From Haloferax prahovense DSM 18310 (GTDB lineage: Archaea; Halobacteriota; Halobacteria; Halobacteriales; Haloferacaceae), in the NCBI RefSeq assembly GCF_000336815.1, contig NZ_AOLG01000010.1, positions 1 through 64,000 of the forward strand: a DNA stretch of 64,000 nucleotides, in the 5' to 3' direction. Within the stretch, counting starts at the first letter, position 1. Each line of letters opens with the position of its first letter. Made by a program: the position numbers and the translations under genes. Positions 8,175 through 17,594 of the stretch are shown piece after piece. The notes below the pieces were generated by a model, which ran no database searches, had not been told where the DNA came from, and saw only the letters and a list, made by a program, of their open reading frames with translations.

Positions 8175-9029
8175 GTGACGCTCGATTCCGACCTCGTCGC
8201 CCGCGTGACGAACGCGCTCTCCGCGGACGCGCCGCCGACCGCGACGACCGAACTGGACGGCGGGCACGTCGGGCGCGTCTATCGTCTCGACTTCGACGGG
8301 CACGACCCCGTCGTCGCCAAGGTCGGCGACACGCCGCTCGACGTGGAGGCCGCGATGCTCGACTCGCTCGGTTCCGCCGGGCTCCCGGTCCCCGCGGTCC
8401 ACCACGCCGACCCCGGCCTGCTCGTCCTCGACTACGTCGAGGGGACGTCCGACCTGACTCCCGCCGCCGAGCGCGACCTCGCCGTCCACCTCGCCGCGCT
8501 CCACGAGACGACCGCGCCGGCGTTCGGCTTCCCCTACGACACGCTCTCCGGCCCGTACCGTCAGCCGAACCCGTGGACCGACTCGTGGGTCGAGTTCTTC
8601 CGCGACCAGCGCCTCCTCCCGTGGACCGATGCGGCGCTCGATTCGGGACTCCCGGACGCGACCGCCGAGCGAATCGAGTCGGTCGCGGGCGACCTCGACG
8701 CGCTCCTCGTCGAGCCGGCGGCCCCGCGACTCGTCCACGGCGACGTCTGGGGCGCGAACCTCCGCGTCCGCGGCGACCGCGTCGTCGCCTTCCTCGACCC
8801 GGCGTGTTACTACGGCCACCCCGAGGTCGAACTCGCCTACATCGACTGGTTCGACGCCGCCGGCGACGATTTCTTCGACGCCTACGACGAGTCACGACCC
8901 ATCGCCGACGGCTTCTTCGAGGAGCGCTCGCCCGTCTACGCGCTGTTTCCCCTTCTCGAACACGTCCGCGTCTTCGGAGGAGACTACGTCCCGTCGGTCG
9001 AAGACGCGCTTGACGAACTCGGGTACTGA
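8175..9029 (+). CDS. Fructosamine kinase family protein
   Basis: This 284-residue kinase-fold protein has an N-terminal lobe with VVAKVGD (Lys49), the Brenner-type motif HGDVWGANL (188-196) and a metal-binding FLDPACYYGHPEVEL with Asp208. The fructosamine-3-kinase/ketosamine kinase family phosphorylates sugar-modified (glycated) amines so that the adduct is lost. A GTG start at 8175 gives a normal N-terminus; the open frame upstream has no kinase features. It is divergent from the JAMM gene and 104 bases upstream of the DHH gene. The substrate is not determined. Confidence 0.9.
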   Translation: MTLDSDLVARVTNALSADAPPTATTELDGGHVGRVYRLDFDGHDPVVAKVGDTPLDVEAAMLDSLGSAGLPVPAVHHADPGLLVLDYVEGTSDLTPAAERDLAVHLAALHETTAPAFGFPYDTLSGPYRQPNPWTDSWVEFFRDQRLLPWTDAALDSGLPDATAERIESVAGDLDALLVEPAAPRLVHGDVWGANLRVRGDRVVAFLDPACYYGHPEVELAYIDWFDAAGDDFFDAYDESRPIADGFFEERSPVYALFPLLEHVRVFGGDYVPSVEDALDELGY

Positions 9030-9133
9030 CGCCCAGTCCCCGCAGTGTTCGGGGCGAATCGAGTCGTGGGAACCGGTCGCGCACGTGAGATGCTTTTGTA
9101 AAGCTTAACACTACCCCCTAACCTAGCGGGACC

Positions 9134-11035
9134 ATGAGCGACGAGCACGCCGGGGATTCCGGCGACGACTCGGGTCCGAATTCGGACGCACGACCTATCG
9201 TCTACGATCTCGCACCGAACTGTACCGCCGACGACGTCGAGACCGACGCCTACTACCACGCCGTCGTCAACGGCGTCGTGGAGTACGGTATCTTCGTCGA
9301 CATCTCCGACTCCGTCTCCGGTCTCATCCACGAGTCCAATCTCTCGACCGACTACGAGGTCGGCGACCGACTGGTCGTCCGCCTCGAATCCGTCCGAGAG
9401 AACGGCGACATCGCGTTCGCCGAGGAAACGCCCGACGACTACCGCACGCTGACCGTCGACCACGAACCGACCATCACGCCTATCTCCAACCTTACAGTCG
9501 GCGATTCGGTCACGGTCGAGGGCGTCGTCACGCAGATTAAGCAGACCGGCGGTCCGACCGTCTTCCGCATCGCCGACGACTCCGGCATCGTCGCGGCCGC
9601 CGCCTTCGAAGAGGCCGGCGTCCGCGCGTTCCCCGAAGTCGACCTCGACGACGTGGTCCGCATGGCCGGCACCGTCGAAGACCACGAGGGGACCCGCCAG
9701 CTCGAGGTCGACGGTCTGACCGTTCTCGACGACGAGACCGCGGCCGACGCCCGCCAGCGCATCGACGCCGCGCTCGACGAGCGCGCCGAGCCCGAGCCGG
9801 TCGAACCGCTCGTGGAGTGGCCGGCGTTCGAGAAGCTCCGCGGCGACCTCGAAGACGTGGCCCGCCTGCTCCGCCGGACGGTCCTCGAAGGCCGCCCGAT
9901 TCGCGTCCGCCACCACGCCGACGGCGACGGCATGTGCGCGTCCGTTCCGGTCCAGCTGGCCCTCGAACGGCTCATCACCGAGGTCCACGACGACCCCGAC
10001 GCGCCGCGTCACCTGTTCAAGCGCCTGCCGAGCAAGGCCCCGTTCTACGAGATGGAGGACGTGACCCGCGACCTGAACTTCGCGCTCGAAGGTCGCGCCC
10101 GCCACGGCCAGCGGCTCCCCTTCCTGCTCATGCTCGACAACGGGTCGACCGAGGAGGACGTGCCCGCCTACGAGAACCTCGCGCACTACGACGTGCCCAT
10201 CGCCGTCGTCGACCACCACCACCCCGACCCCGAGGCGGTCAACCACCTCCTCGATGCGCACGTCAACCCGTACCTCCACGACGAGGACTACCGCATCACG
10301 ACCGGCATGATGTGCGTTGAACTCGCGCGGATGATTCACCCCGACGTGACCGACGAACTCCGTCACGTCCCCGCCGTCGCCGGGCTGTCGGACCGCTCGA
10401 AGGCGGAGGTCATGGACAACTACATCGCGCTCGCCGAGGACGAGGGCTACGACCGCGAACAGCTCCTCGACGTTGGCGAGGCGCTCGACTACGCCGCCCA
10501 CTGGCTGCGCTACAACGACGGCGCGTCCATCGTCAACGACGTGCTCAACGTCGGCTGCGACGACGATGAGCGACACCGCGAGCTCGTCGAGTTCCTCTCG
10601 ACGCGCGCCGAGCGCGACGTGGACCGTCAGCTCGAAGCGGCCGAACCGCACCTCGAACACGAGCGCCTCGACAGCGGGGCCAACCTCTACCGCATCGACC
10701 TCGACAAGTGGGCCCACCGCTTTACCTACCCCGCGCCGGGCAAGACCACGGGCAAGCTCCACGACCGCAAGGTCCAGGAGACGGGCGAGCCGGTCATCAC
10801 CATCGGCTACGGTCCCGACTTCGCCGTCCTCCGCTCTGACGGCGTCCGCCTCGACATCCCGCGGATGGTCGCCGAACTGAACGAGGAAGTCGTCGGAGGC
10901 GGCGTCTCCGGCGGCGGCCACCTCGTCGTCGGCTCCATCAAGTTCGTCAGCGGCATGCGCGAGGAGGTCATCGACAGCCTCGTCGAGAAGATGGCCGAAG
11001 CCGACATCGACGAAGAGCTGTCGACGACGGCGTAA
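9134..11035 (+). CDS. S1-OB-DHH/DHHA1 phosphoesterase, archaeal RecJ-like
   Basis: This 633-residue protein has an N-terminal S1 RNA-binding domain (about 28-98, GVVEYGIFVDIS..VSGLIHES), an OB-fold nucleic-acid domain (about 118-198), then a DHH domain. DHH motifs are HHADGD (260-265), LMLDNGS (332-338) and VVDHHHPD (358-365). The C-terminal DHHA1 segment carries GGGVSGGGHLVVGS. It should be a manganese-dependent nuclease or phosphoesterase acting on single-stranded nucleic acid. From memory, it corresponds in position to the protein called RecJ3 in H. volcanii. A TATA-like AT-rich stretch at 9090-9108 precedes it. The motifs are intact, so activity is likely; RNA versus DNA preference is open. 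Confidence 0.9.
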   Translation: MSDEHAGDSGDDSGPNSDARPIVYDLAPNCTADDVETDAYYHAVVNGVVEYGIFVDISDSVSGLIHESNLSTDYEVGDRLVVRLESVRENGDIAFAEETPDDYRTLTVDHEPTITPISNLTVGDSVTVEGVVTQIKQTGGPTVFRIADDSGIVAAAAFEEAGVRAFPEVDLDDVVRMAGTVEDHEGTRQLEVDGLTVLDDETAADARQRIDAALDERAEPEPVEPLVEWPAFEKLRGDLEDVARLLRRTVLEGRPIRVRHHADGDGMCASVPVQLALERLITEVHDDPDAPRHLFKRLPSKAPFYEMEDVTRDLNFALEGRARHGQRLPFLLMLDNGSTEEDVPAYENLAHYDVPIAVVDHHHPDPEAVNHLLDAHVNPYLHDEDYRITTGMMCVELARMIHPDVTDELRHVPAVAGLSDRSKAEVMDNYIALAEDEGYDREQLLDVGEALDYAAHWLRYNDGASIVNDVLNVGCDDDERHRELVEFLSTRAERDVDRQLEAAEPHLEHERLDSGANLYRIDLDKWAHRFTYPAPGKTTGKLHDRKVQETGEPVITIGYGPDFAVLRSDGVRLDIPRMVAELNEEVVGGGVSGGGHLVVGSIKFVSGMREEVIDSLVEKMAEADIDEELSTTA

Positions 11036-11062
11036 GGTCGCAGTCGCGGCTCACGCGGACAC

Positions 11063-12772
11063 TTATTCTTCGAACTCCAGTCGCCTGAGCGCCGCGACTC
11101 CGACGACGACCGCGAGGGCGGCCGCGGCGACGAGCCCCGGCTTCGACTCCGCCCCGCGCCCGCTCGCTCGCCAGTCCGCCGCGAACGCCCCGCGGAAGTA
11201 CGCCGCGGCGGCCGGGTCCGACAGCGCGAGGACGACTTCGCGGTTCTCGCGGGCCGAGTGTCGGTTCCAGTTGAGACTGCCGACGAGCGCGGTGTCGTCG
11301 GCGACGACGCCCTTCGCGTGAATCGCGCCGTACCGGCCGCCGGGTCGCGCGAGGCGGACCGAAAGCGGCTTTCCAGCCCTGTCGGCCCACTCGTTCAACC
11401 GCTCCGCGAGCGCGCGGTTTTCCTCCTCCACGTACCACGCGCTCCCGAGGAGGAGCCGAACGCGGACGCCGCGGTCGGCGGCGCGCTTGAGCGCGCGAAC
11501 GAACGGCCCGCCGGCCTCGACGGTCGGCTGTAGCACGTCGATTCGGGCGTCGGCGGCGTCGAGTCGAGAGACGACCGCGGACTCGGCGTTGTCGGGCGCG
11601 CGGAGGACGGCGACGCGGTCGACCCGAACGGACTCTGGCGCGATGCGGGAGGGATACGAGCCGTTCGCCGACTCGGTGCGGACGAACGACCGACCGACTC
11701 GGTACGTCTCCCACGGGACCGTCTCCGGGAGCGCCGCGTCGTCAGCGAAGGTGGTCGCGAGGTCGGCTGCGACGCTCGGAGAGCGCGCGACGACGCCCCA
11801 GCCGCGGCTCTTTCGCCCGCCGGTTCCGGCCGGTTTCCAGTTCTCGGTCATCACGAGCGCCGCGTCGTCGACGACGGCGTACTTCGGGTGGTGAAACGAG
11901 TGCGGGTCGCCGACGACGCGGACCGAGACGCCGGCGTCGACGAGGCGGTCGAGGACCCGCGCCGACCGCCGCGGAAAGCCGCCGACCGGGCTGTCTTCGA
12001 CCAGCACCGACACGGCGACGCCGCGCTCGCGGGCGGCGACGAGTTCGTCGGCGACGCGCGCGGAGGAGACGACGTAGCCGGCGAGCAGAATCCGCTCGTC
12101 CGCGGACCGGAGCGTCGAGACCGGGCGCTCGGGTGAGTCCGGGAGGACGAACAGCGTCGCGTTCGCGGGGCCGTGGGTCGCGACGTCCCGTCGGGGGAGG
12201 GACCGCGGCCACCACGACCACGCGCCGTCCCGGCGTTCGAGGAGCGCGCCCTCGTGGCTCCGGTCGTAGGTAAGGCGGTCGGCGACGACGCCGTTTCCGC
12301 CTTCGATAGGGGCGCTGACGCTCCCTTCGTAGCCGTCGTCACCGACGACGCGGAGCGTGACCGTCTCGCCGCCGTTGGCGAGGTCGAGGCCGGGCGCGAC
12401 GACGGGGTGGTCGGTCAGGTTCGCCGCCGCGTCCGGGTCGGCGGCGACGGCGACCGTCCCGCCGGGTGCGGCGAACGAGACGGTGTCTTCGCCGTCGGAC
12501 AGCGAGAGTTCGGTTCCCGCGGGCGCGGCGACGGCGACGAACTCGCCGCGGTCGTCGGGCGTCGCCGGGTCGGGCAGCGCGGAGACGATTCGAGGGCCGC
12601 CGGACGCCGACGGGTTGGCGGGGGTAGCCGAGTCGGGCGCGTTCGTCGCGTTCGTCTCGCCCGGCGCGGCCGCTATCGGCGCGGGAACGACGGCCGCGAG
12701 CAGGACCACGAGCGAGGCGGCGAGCGCGGCGGCGAGGGCGCGACGAGACACACCACGCGGTGGTCGCGTCAC
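11063..12772 (-). CDS. Secreted, membrane-anchored phospholipase D-like protein with two HKD motifs
   Basis: This 569-residue protein has a signal peptide (residues 10-36), a beta-rich domain at about 58-145 that resembles a lamin-tail-type fold (EFVAVAAPAGTELSL and LDLANGGETVTLRV), and two PLD domains. HKD1 is H295-P-K297 with Asp302; HKD2 is H485-A-K487 with Asp492. A C-terminal helix (about 545-560) followed by RRLEFEE suggests anchoring. The family covers phospholipases, transphosphatidylases and nucleases, so a lipid or extracellular DNA substrate are both possible. It converges with the DHH gene, 27 bases away. Confidence 0.88.
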   Translation of the reverse strand: MTRPPRGVSRRALAAALAASLVVLLAAVVPAPIAAAPGETNATNAPDSATPANPSASGGPRIVSALPDPATPDDRGEFVAVAAPAGTELSLSDGEDTVSFAAPGGTVAVAADPDAAANLTDHPVVAPGLDLANGGETVTLRVVGDDGYEGSVSAPIEGGNGVVADRLTYDRSHEGALLERRDGAWSWWPRSLPRRDVATHGPANATLFVLPDSPERPVSTLRSADERILLAGYVVSSARVADELVAARERGVAVSVLVEDSPVGGFPRRSARVLDRLVDAGVSVRVVGDPHSFHHPKYAVVDDAALVMTENWKPAGTGGRKSRGWGVVARSPSVAADLATTFADDAALPETVPWETYRVGRSFVRTESANGSYPSRIAPESVRVDRVAVLRAPDNAESAVVSRLDAADARIDVLQPTVEAGGPFVRALKRAADRGVRVRLLLGSAWYVEEENRALAERLNEWADRAGKPLSVRLARPGGRYGAIHAKGVVADDTALVGSLNWNRHSARENREVVLALSDPAAAAYFRGAFAADWRASGRGAESKPGLVAAAALAVVVGVAALRRLEFEE

Positions 12773-12877
12773 CCTACAAAAACGTTCGCGACCGGTGGCT
12801 CAGCGCGAGCGGTTGCGAGAGAAAGAACACGAGAGGAGAACCGCAGAACCGCGAGGGTGTCGCGTCGTCGTGCGGCC

Positions 12878-14137
12878 TCAGACGGTCGCTTCGGCTTCGA
12901 CGTCGTCGCCGAGGAACTCGGCGGCGAGTTCGGCCTCGCGTTGGACGAGGAACGAGCGGTCGTCGACGTAGCCGGCGGCCGCTTCGAGCGCGTCTTCCGT
13001 GCCGATCTGTCGGAGCGCCCACGCGGCGCTGGCGCGGACGGAGTCCACGTCGTCGTCGGCGACGACGTCCGAGAGCGGGTCGACGGCGCGGGTGTCGCCG
13101 ATGAGGCCGAGCGCGCGCGCGGCGGCCGAGCGGACGTTGTCGTTCTCGGTGACGAGCTTGTTCGCGATGGGCTGGGTCGCCTCCTCGGAGCCGATTTCGC
13201 CGAGCGCCTTGAACACGACCTTCTGGAGCGCGGGGTCGCTGTCGGTGTCGACGTAGTCGACGAGCATCTCGACGCCCTCCTCGGCGGCCATCTTGCCGAT
13301 GGCCTTGATGACGCCCTTGTCGCGGCGCTTGGCCTGCCCCTCGATGGTCTCGTAGGCGCTGTCGTCGTTCATCCGCGTGAACGCCTCGATGCAGTACTCC
13401 TGCATGAAGTCGGACTGGAAGCTCTCGAACGCGAGGGCAATCATCTCGACGTTGCCGCGCTTTTCGTGTTCCTTCAGCGCCGACAGCTCCGGCGGGTAGT
13501 CCTTGTAGTGGCCGAGCACGTCGTAGAAGCCCTGCACTTGGAGCTTCTCGCGGGTTTCGAGGTCGTCCCACTCCTGGGCGTCGTCGAGGCCGTCCGCGAG
13601 GCCGTCGGCGACCTCGATGAGGTCCGCGATGGTTTCTGCGTCCTCGTCGGCGTCGAGGTCGGCCGCTTCGACGGCCGAGACAGCGTCGTCGACGGCGGCG
13701 GTGAGGGAGTCCTCGTCGTCGCCGTCGACGGAGACGCTCGCGTCGAGCACGCCGTTGAACTCGTCGGCGAACGTCTCGACCGCGGCGACGATTTCGCCTT
13801 CGCCCTGCTCGGTCCACCGGGTGTCTGCGATGGTGGACTTGGCCTCTTCGAGCGTTTCGACGGCGTCTTCGGCGTAGGGACCGCGCTGGGATTCGAGTTC
13901 GTCGCGCAGGTCGGACAGGCGCGATTCGAGTTCCTCGGCGGGGTCGTCCTCGTCTTCGTCGTCCGGTTCGGGCAGGTCCGCGGCCTCCACGTCGGCCTCG
14001 ATCTCGTCGAGCGTGGCCTCGACCTCGTCGAGGTCGGCTTCGGTCTCGGCCGCCTCGAGAGCCTCCTCGGCCTCGGTCAGGCGCTCGTCGAAGCTCTCGG
14101 GCGAGAGTTCTGTCGTGTCGTCGTCCCCGTCACTCAT
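12878..14137 (-). CDS. Acidic HEAT-repeat protein
   Basis: This 419-residue protein has a highly acidic, helical N-terminal half (probable coiled coil, residues about 8-90, rich in Glu/Asp/Ala) and a C-terminal HEAT/PBS-lyase-like repeat half (about 250-410). The repeats show the pattern of VRSAAARALGLIGD and VRASAAWALRQIGT. HEAT arrays are protein-interaction scaffolds; no partner can be named. The ATG at 14137 is 20-30 bases downstream of a TATA-like CTTTTTACAGTC on the minus strand (14157-14168), giving a leaderless start. It is divergent from a nitrilase gene. Confidence 0.85.
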   Translation of the reverse strand: MSDGDDDTTELSPESFDERLTEAEEALEAAETEADLDEVEATLDEIEADVEAADLPEPDDEDEDDPAEELESRLSDLRDELESQRGPYAEDAVETLEEAKSTIADTRWTEQGEGEIVAAVETFADEFNGVLDASVSVDGDDEDSLTAAVDDAVSAVEAADLDADEDAETIADLIEVADGLADGLDDAQEWDDLETREKLQVQGFYDVLGHYKDYPPELSALKEHEKRGNVEMIALAFESFQSDFMQEYCIEAFTRMNDDSAYETIEGQAKRRDKGVIKAIGKMAAEEGVEMLVDYVDTDSDPALQKVVFKALGEIGSEEATQPIANKLVTENDNVRSAAARALGLIGDTRAVDPLSDVVADDDVDSVRASAAWALRQIGTEDALEAAAGYVDDRSFLVQREAELAAEFLGDDVEAEATV

Positions 14138-14255
14138 ATGCCGGAAGTCCGTTCGACTGTAAAAAGAGCGTTTCCCTTCGCTTCGCGTCTCCGGGTGGCA
14201 CCGACCGCCGATACTATCCGGGCCACTTTTTCGCGGCCCATCCGTTCCTCCGAGC

Positions 14256-15020
14256 GTGACCGGTCCAACCATCGCCGTGCCACAGCGCGCGGCGTTCGAC
14301 CTCGACCCGGCGCGAAACGAGGATGACGTGCGCGCCCGCGCCGCCGACCTCTCCGAGTCGGTCGACATCGCGCTGTTCTCCGAGTACGCGCTCACGGGCT
14401 TCGTCGCGGACAGCCGCGCCTTCAGCGGCGCGATACCCCGGGAGCGCGCGACCGACTTCCTCGCGTCCGTCGCCGCCGACAACGAACTCGACGTGCTCGC
14501 GGGCTACCTCGAACGCGACGGCGAGACGCTCTACAACGCGGCCGCCTACGTCCGTCCCGACGGCTCCGCCGCGGTCTACCGGAAGCGGCACCTCTGGGGC
14601 GGCGAATCCGAGGTCGTCACGCCGGGCGACGAACTCGTCGTCACGGACACACCCGCCGGACGGACGGGACTCCTCACCTGCTACGACCTGAACTTCGTCG
14701 GCGACAGCGCCGCGTTGACCGACGAGCGAATCGACGCCCTGTTCGTCGTCGGCGCGTGGCCCGCCGCTCACTCGACGAACTGGCGACTGCTCTGTCGCGC
14801 CCGCGCCCTCGACGGGGTGCGGTGGCTCGTCGGCGCGAACCGGACGGGGAGCGGGTCTGTTTCCGGGTCCGATACCTCGGAGTACGCGGGTCGCTCGCTC
14901 GTCGTTCGTCCCGACGGCGTCGTCGCGGCGGCGCTGAACCGCGGCGAGCGCGACCTCGTCTGGACGCTCGACCGCGACCTGCTCGCCGAACAGCGCGCGT
15001 TCGTCGGGTCGGTGGAGTAG
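14256..15020 (+). CDS. Carbon-nitrogen hydrolase (nitrilase superfamily)
   Basis: This 254-residue protein has the Glu-Lys-Cys triad: Glu43 (FSEYALTGF), Lys110 (YRKRHLWGG) and Cys142 (LLTCYDLNF). It should hydrolyse an amide, carbamoyl or nitrile bond. The length is at the short end of the normal family range. It has a GTG start at 14256 with a TATA-like ACTTTTTCG about 28 bases upstream, so it is probably leaderless. It runs 63 bases before an Old Yellow Enzyme gene on the same strand. The substrate is unknown. Confidence 0.9.
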   Translation: MTGPTIAVPQRAAFDLDPARNEDDVRARAADLSESVDIALFSEYALTGFVADSRAFSGAIPRERATDFLASVAADNELDVLAGYLERDGETLYNAAAYVRPDGSAAVYRKRHLWGGESEVVTPGDELVVTDTPAGRTGLLTCYDLNFVGDSAALTDERIDALFVVGAWPAAHSTNWRLLCRARALDGVRWLVGANRTGSGSVSGSDTSEYAGRSLVVRPDGVVAAALNRGERDLVWTLDRDLLAEQRAFVGSVE

Positions 15021-15083
15021 CCGAAACCGGACTGCATCACCGGAACCGAGGGGGGTTTTTCCGCCCCCGCCCAATCGGGGTCG

Positions 15084-16172
15084 ATGACGGACACGCTCGT
15101 TACGCCGCTTTCGCTCCGCGACACCGAGGTTCGGAACCGAATCATGGTCTCGCCGATGTGCCAGTACTCCTCGACCGACGGGTTCGCCGAGGACTGGCAT
15201 CTCGTCCACCTCGGAAGCCGCGCCGTCGGCGGCGCGGGCATCGTCATGTCCGAGGCGACGGCCGTCTCCCCTGAGGGTCGCATCTCGCCGAACGACCTCG
15301 GAATCTGGTCGGACGACCACGTCGAGAAGCTTCAGCAGATAACCTCGTTCGTCTCGTCGATGGGGAGCGTACCGGCAATCCAACTCGCCCACGCGGGCCG
15401 AAAGGCGAGCAAGTCCCGGCCGTGGGAGGGGAGCGAGCCGGTCGCGCCCGAAGACGGCGGATGGACCACCGTCGCCCCCAGCGACGTGCCGTGGCCCTAC
15501 GAGGGCGAGGCCCCGCCGCTCCGGAAGCTCTCGACCGACGGAATCGAAGGCGTCGTCGACGACTTCCGCGCCGCGGCCGAGCGCGCCCTCGACGCCGGCT
15601 TCGAAATCGCCGAGGTCCACGCGGCCCACGGCTACCTCCTCCACGAGTTCCTCTCGCCGATCACGAACCACCGCGACGACGAGTACGGCGGCTCCTTCGA
15701 GAACCGGACGCGGCTCCTCCGCGAGGTCACGCAAGCGGTCCGGGAGGTCTGGCCTGACGACAAGCCCGTCTTCGTCCGCATCTCCGCGACCGACTGGCTG
15801 GACGACCGCGAGTCGTGGGACATCGAGCAGTCGGTCCGCCTCGCGGCCGACCTCGACGACCTCGGCGTCGACCTCGTCGACGTGAGTGCCGGCGGCATCC
15901 ACCCCGACCAGCGCATTCCGAACACCGGCCCCGGCTATCAGGTTCCCTTCGCGGAGGTCATCCGCGAGGAGACCGACATGATGGTCGGCGCGGTCGGCGG
16001 CATCCGAACCGCCCGCCACGCCGACGAAGTCGTCAGCAACGGGCGAGCCGACCTCGCCATCGTCGGCCGCGAGCACCTTCGCGACCCGTACTTCGCGCTC
16101 CACGCCGCCGAGGAACTCGACGCCGACGCGGAGTGGCCGCCGCAGTACCAGCGCGCGGTCCCGCGCCGGTAG
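15084..16172 (+). CDS. NADH:flavin oxidoreductase, Old Yellow Enzyme family (YqjM type)
   Basis: This 362-residue FMN-dependent ene-reductase TIM barrel matches the thermophilic-like YqjM subgroup: Cys26 and Tyr28 (MVSPMCQYSS), LAHAGRKAS at 101-109, and EVHAAHGYLLHEFLSP with the substrate-binding histidine pair. The FMN-phosphate region is EYGGSFENRTRL. It reduces activated carbon-carbon double bonds with NAD(P)H. A TATA-like GTTTTTCC at 15054-15062 supports the ATG at 15084. Neighbours do not define a pathway. Confidence 0.95.
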   Translation: MTDTLVTPLSLRDTEVRNRIMVSPMCQYSSTDGFAEDWHLVHLGSRAVGGAGIVMSEATAVSPEGRISPNDLGIWSDDHVEKLQQITSFVSSMGSVPAIQLAHAGRKASKSRPWEGSEPVAPEDGGWTTVAPSDVPWPYEGEAPPLRKLSTDGIEGVVDDFRAAAERALDAGFEIAEVHAAHGYLLHEFLSPITNHRDDEYGGSFENRTRLLREVTQAVREVWPDDKPVFVRISATDWLDDRESWDIEQSVRLAADLDDLGVDLVDVSAGGIHPDQRIPNTGPGYQVPFAEVIREETDMMVGAVGGIRTARHADEVVSNGRADLAIVGREHLRDPYFALHAAEELDADAEWPPQYQRAVPRR

Positions 16173-16243
16173 GGGTCGACCTCGACCCGCGCGGGTTCGC
16201 CACCCCTCGAACGCTTATCCCCGCGGCGACCCAACCGTTGGCC

Positions 16244-17047
16244 ATGAGCGACCGACGACGCGACGACGACATCCTCGATTTACTCGACGAACTCGGGGAC
16301 ACGCTCGACGAACTCGGCGCGGAACTCCGCGAGGAGCGCGACCGCAACCGCGGCCGCGGCCGACGCGTCACCGGCGACGACCGCTTTCGGCCCCCGCGTC
16401 CGCCGACGTTCGGTGAGGTACTGCGATTCACCGAGTCGTACACCATCCCGACGGTCATCGCCGTCCTCGAAGCGACCATCGCCTCCCTCGAACTCCTCCG
16501 CCGTCTCATGCGGCTGTCCGACCCCGGCCGCGCGATGGAAGACGCCAGAAGCGAGACGGAGTCCCGGATGCGAAACGTCCCGAAGAGCGCCGTCTCCGGC
16601 GTCGACCGCGCCCTCGACGAACTCAGAAACGCGCTGTCGGAGGCCGACCTGCCGACGAACCCCGAGGCGCGCGACGTGATGGACCGCGCCCGCTCGCTCG
16701 CCGACGAACTCGACGAGCGAATCACCGAGGCCGAGCGCGAGCGAACGACCCGAGAGCGTCGCTGGCGCGAGGACGAACGAACGTTCGAATCGGAGTGGCA
16801 ACGGCGTGACGACGCCCGGCGTTCCCGCGACGAGAGCCGCGTCTCAAGCGACGCCGAACCGGTCGGCACGGGGCCGGTCCGAATCGACGTGACAGAAGAG
16901 GCCGACCCGGACGGCGGGGACGACGAGAGCGACGGACCCAAAGTCGACGTCGACGCCGAGCTGGAGTCGATTAAGCGCGAGGTAAAGGGCGACGACGACG
17001 GTGACGGGTCCGACGCCGATGCGGGCGACGAGCCGAGCGACCGCTGA
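16244..17047 (+). CDS. Acidic conserved hypothetical protein with charged coiled-coil tail
   Basis: This 267-residue protein begins DDDILDLLDELGDTLDEL, has a more hydrophobic helix at about 60-90 (SYTIPTVIAVLEATIASL), then long charged helices with many Arg/Glu and an acidic low-complexity tail after residue 200. I do not recognise a characterised family. The ATG at 16244 is 27 bases after a TATA-like CGCTTATCC. It has no signal peptide, so it is probably cytoplasmic, perhaps membrane-associated through the central helix. Confidence 0.75.
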   Translation: MSDRRRDDDILDLLDELGDTLDELGAELREERDRNRGRGRRVTGDDRFRPPRPPTFGEVLRFTESYTIPTVIAVLEATIASLELLRRLMRLSDPGRAMEDARSETESRMRNVPKSAVSGVDRALDELRNALSEADLPTNPEARDVMDRARSLADELDERITEAERERTTRERRWREDERTFESEWQRRDDARRSRDESRVSSDAEPVGTGPVRIDVTEEADPDGGDDESDGPKVDVDAELESIKREVKGDDDGDGSDADAGDEPSDR

Positions 17048-17086
17048 GCGGCGGAACACGCGCCCTCCGTGCCGAGCGATTCCCGG

Positions 17087-17554
17087 TTACCGCGCCGGTC
17101 GAACGTCCACGCGAACCAGGTCGCCGACCCACGCCGCAAGCGCGAGGAGCGCGATGCCCGCGCCGCCGGTCACGAGGACGGGCGTGAACTGCACGCCGTT
17201 GACGAGGACCAACAGCGCGAACAGCAGCGAGATGACGCCCACGACCGCCAGCGCCGACGCCACGCCGACGCGCCACCATGCGAGCCCGGCCGTCTTCGAC
17301 TTCCCGCGGACGACACGGGAGACGCCCGCGGCGACGACGCCGAGGCCGACGAGATAGGCGGCGAAACGCAGGTCGTAGCCCGCACCCGCGGACCCGAACG
17401 CGACTTCGAGAGCGTCGAAGCCGACGATGAGCAGGTACGTCGGCAGTTGGAACGGTTGGAACTGGATGCCGTAGCCGAGCCCGTACAGCCCGGCCAGTAC
17501 CGCCGTGGCGACCGCCGCGTCGCGCGCGAAGGAGACGCCGCTGGTGCGGTTCAT
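17087..17554 (-). CDS. Four-helix membrane protein, unknown function
   Basis: This 155-residue protein has hydrophobic segments at about 12-28, 62-78, 98-120 and 125-145, with a basic loop (RGKSKTAG) between the second and third. I chose the ATG at 17554 (MNRTSGVSFARDAAV); the frame continues upstream but with no conserved content. It converges with the acidic hypothetical gene and follows the DUF35 gene on the same strand by 40 bases. No family recognised. Confidence 0.7.
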   Translation of the reverse strand: MNRTSGVSFARDAAVATAVLAGLYGLGYGIQFQPFQLPTYLLIVGFDALEVAFGSAGAGYDLRFAAYLVGLGVVAAGVSRVVRGKSKTAGLAWWRVGVASALAVVGVISLLFALLVLVNGVQFTPVLVTGGAGIALLALAAWVGDLVRVDVRPAR

Positions 17555-17594
17555 ACGGGAGATAGAAGGTGTAGTTATATCAACACTCGCCCGC

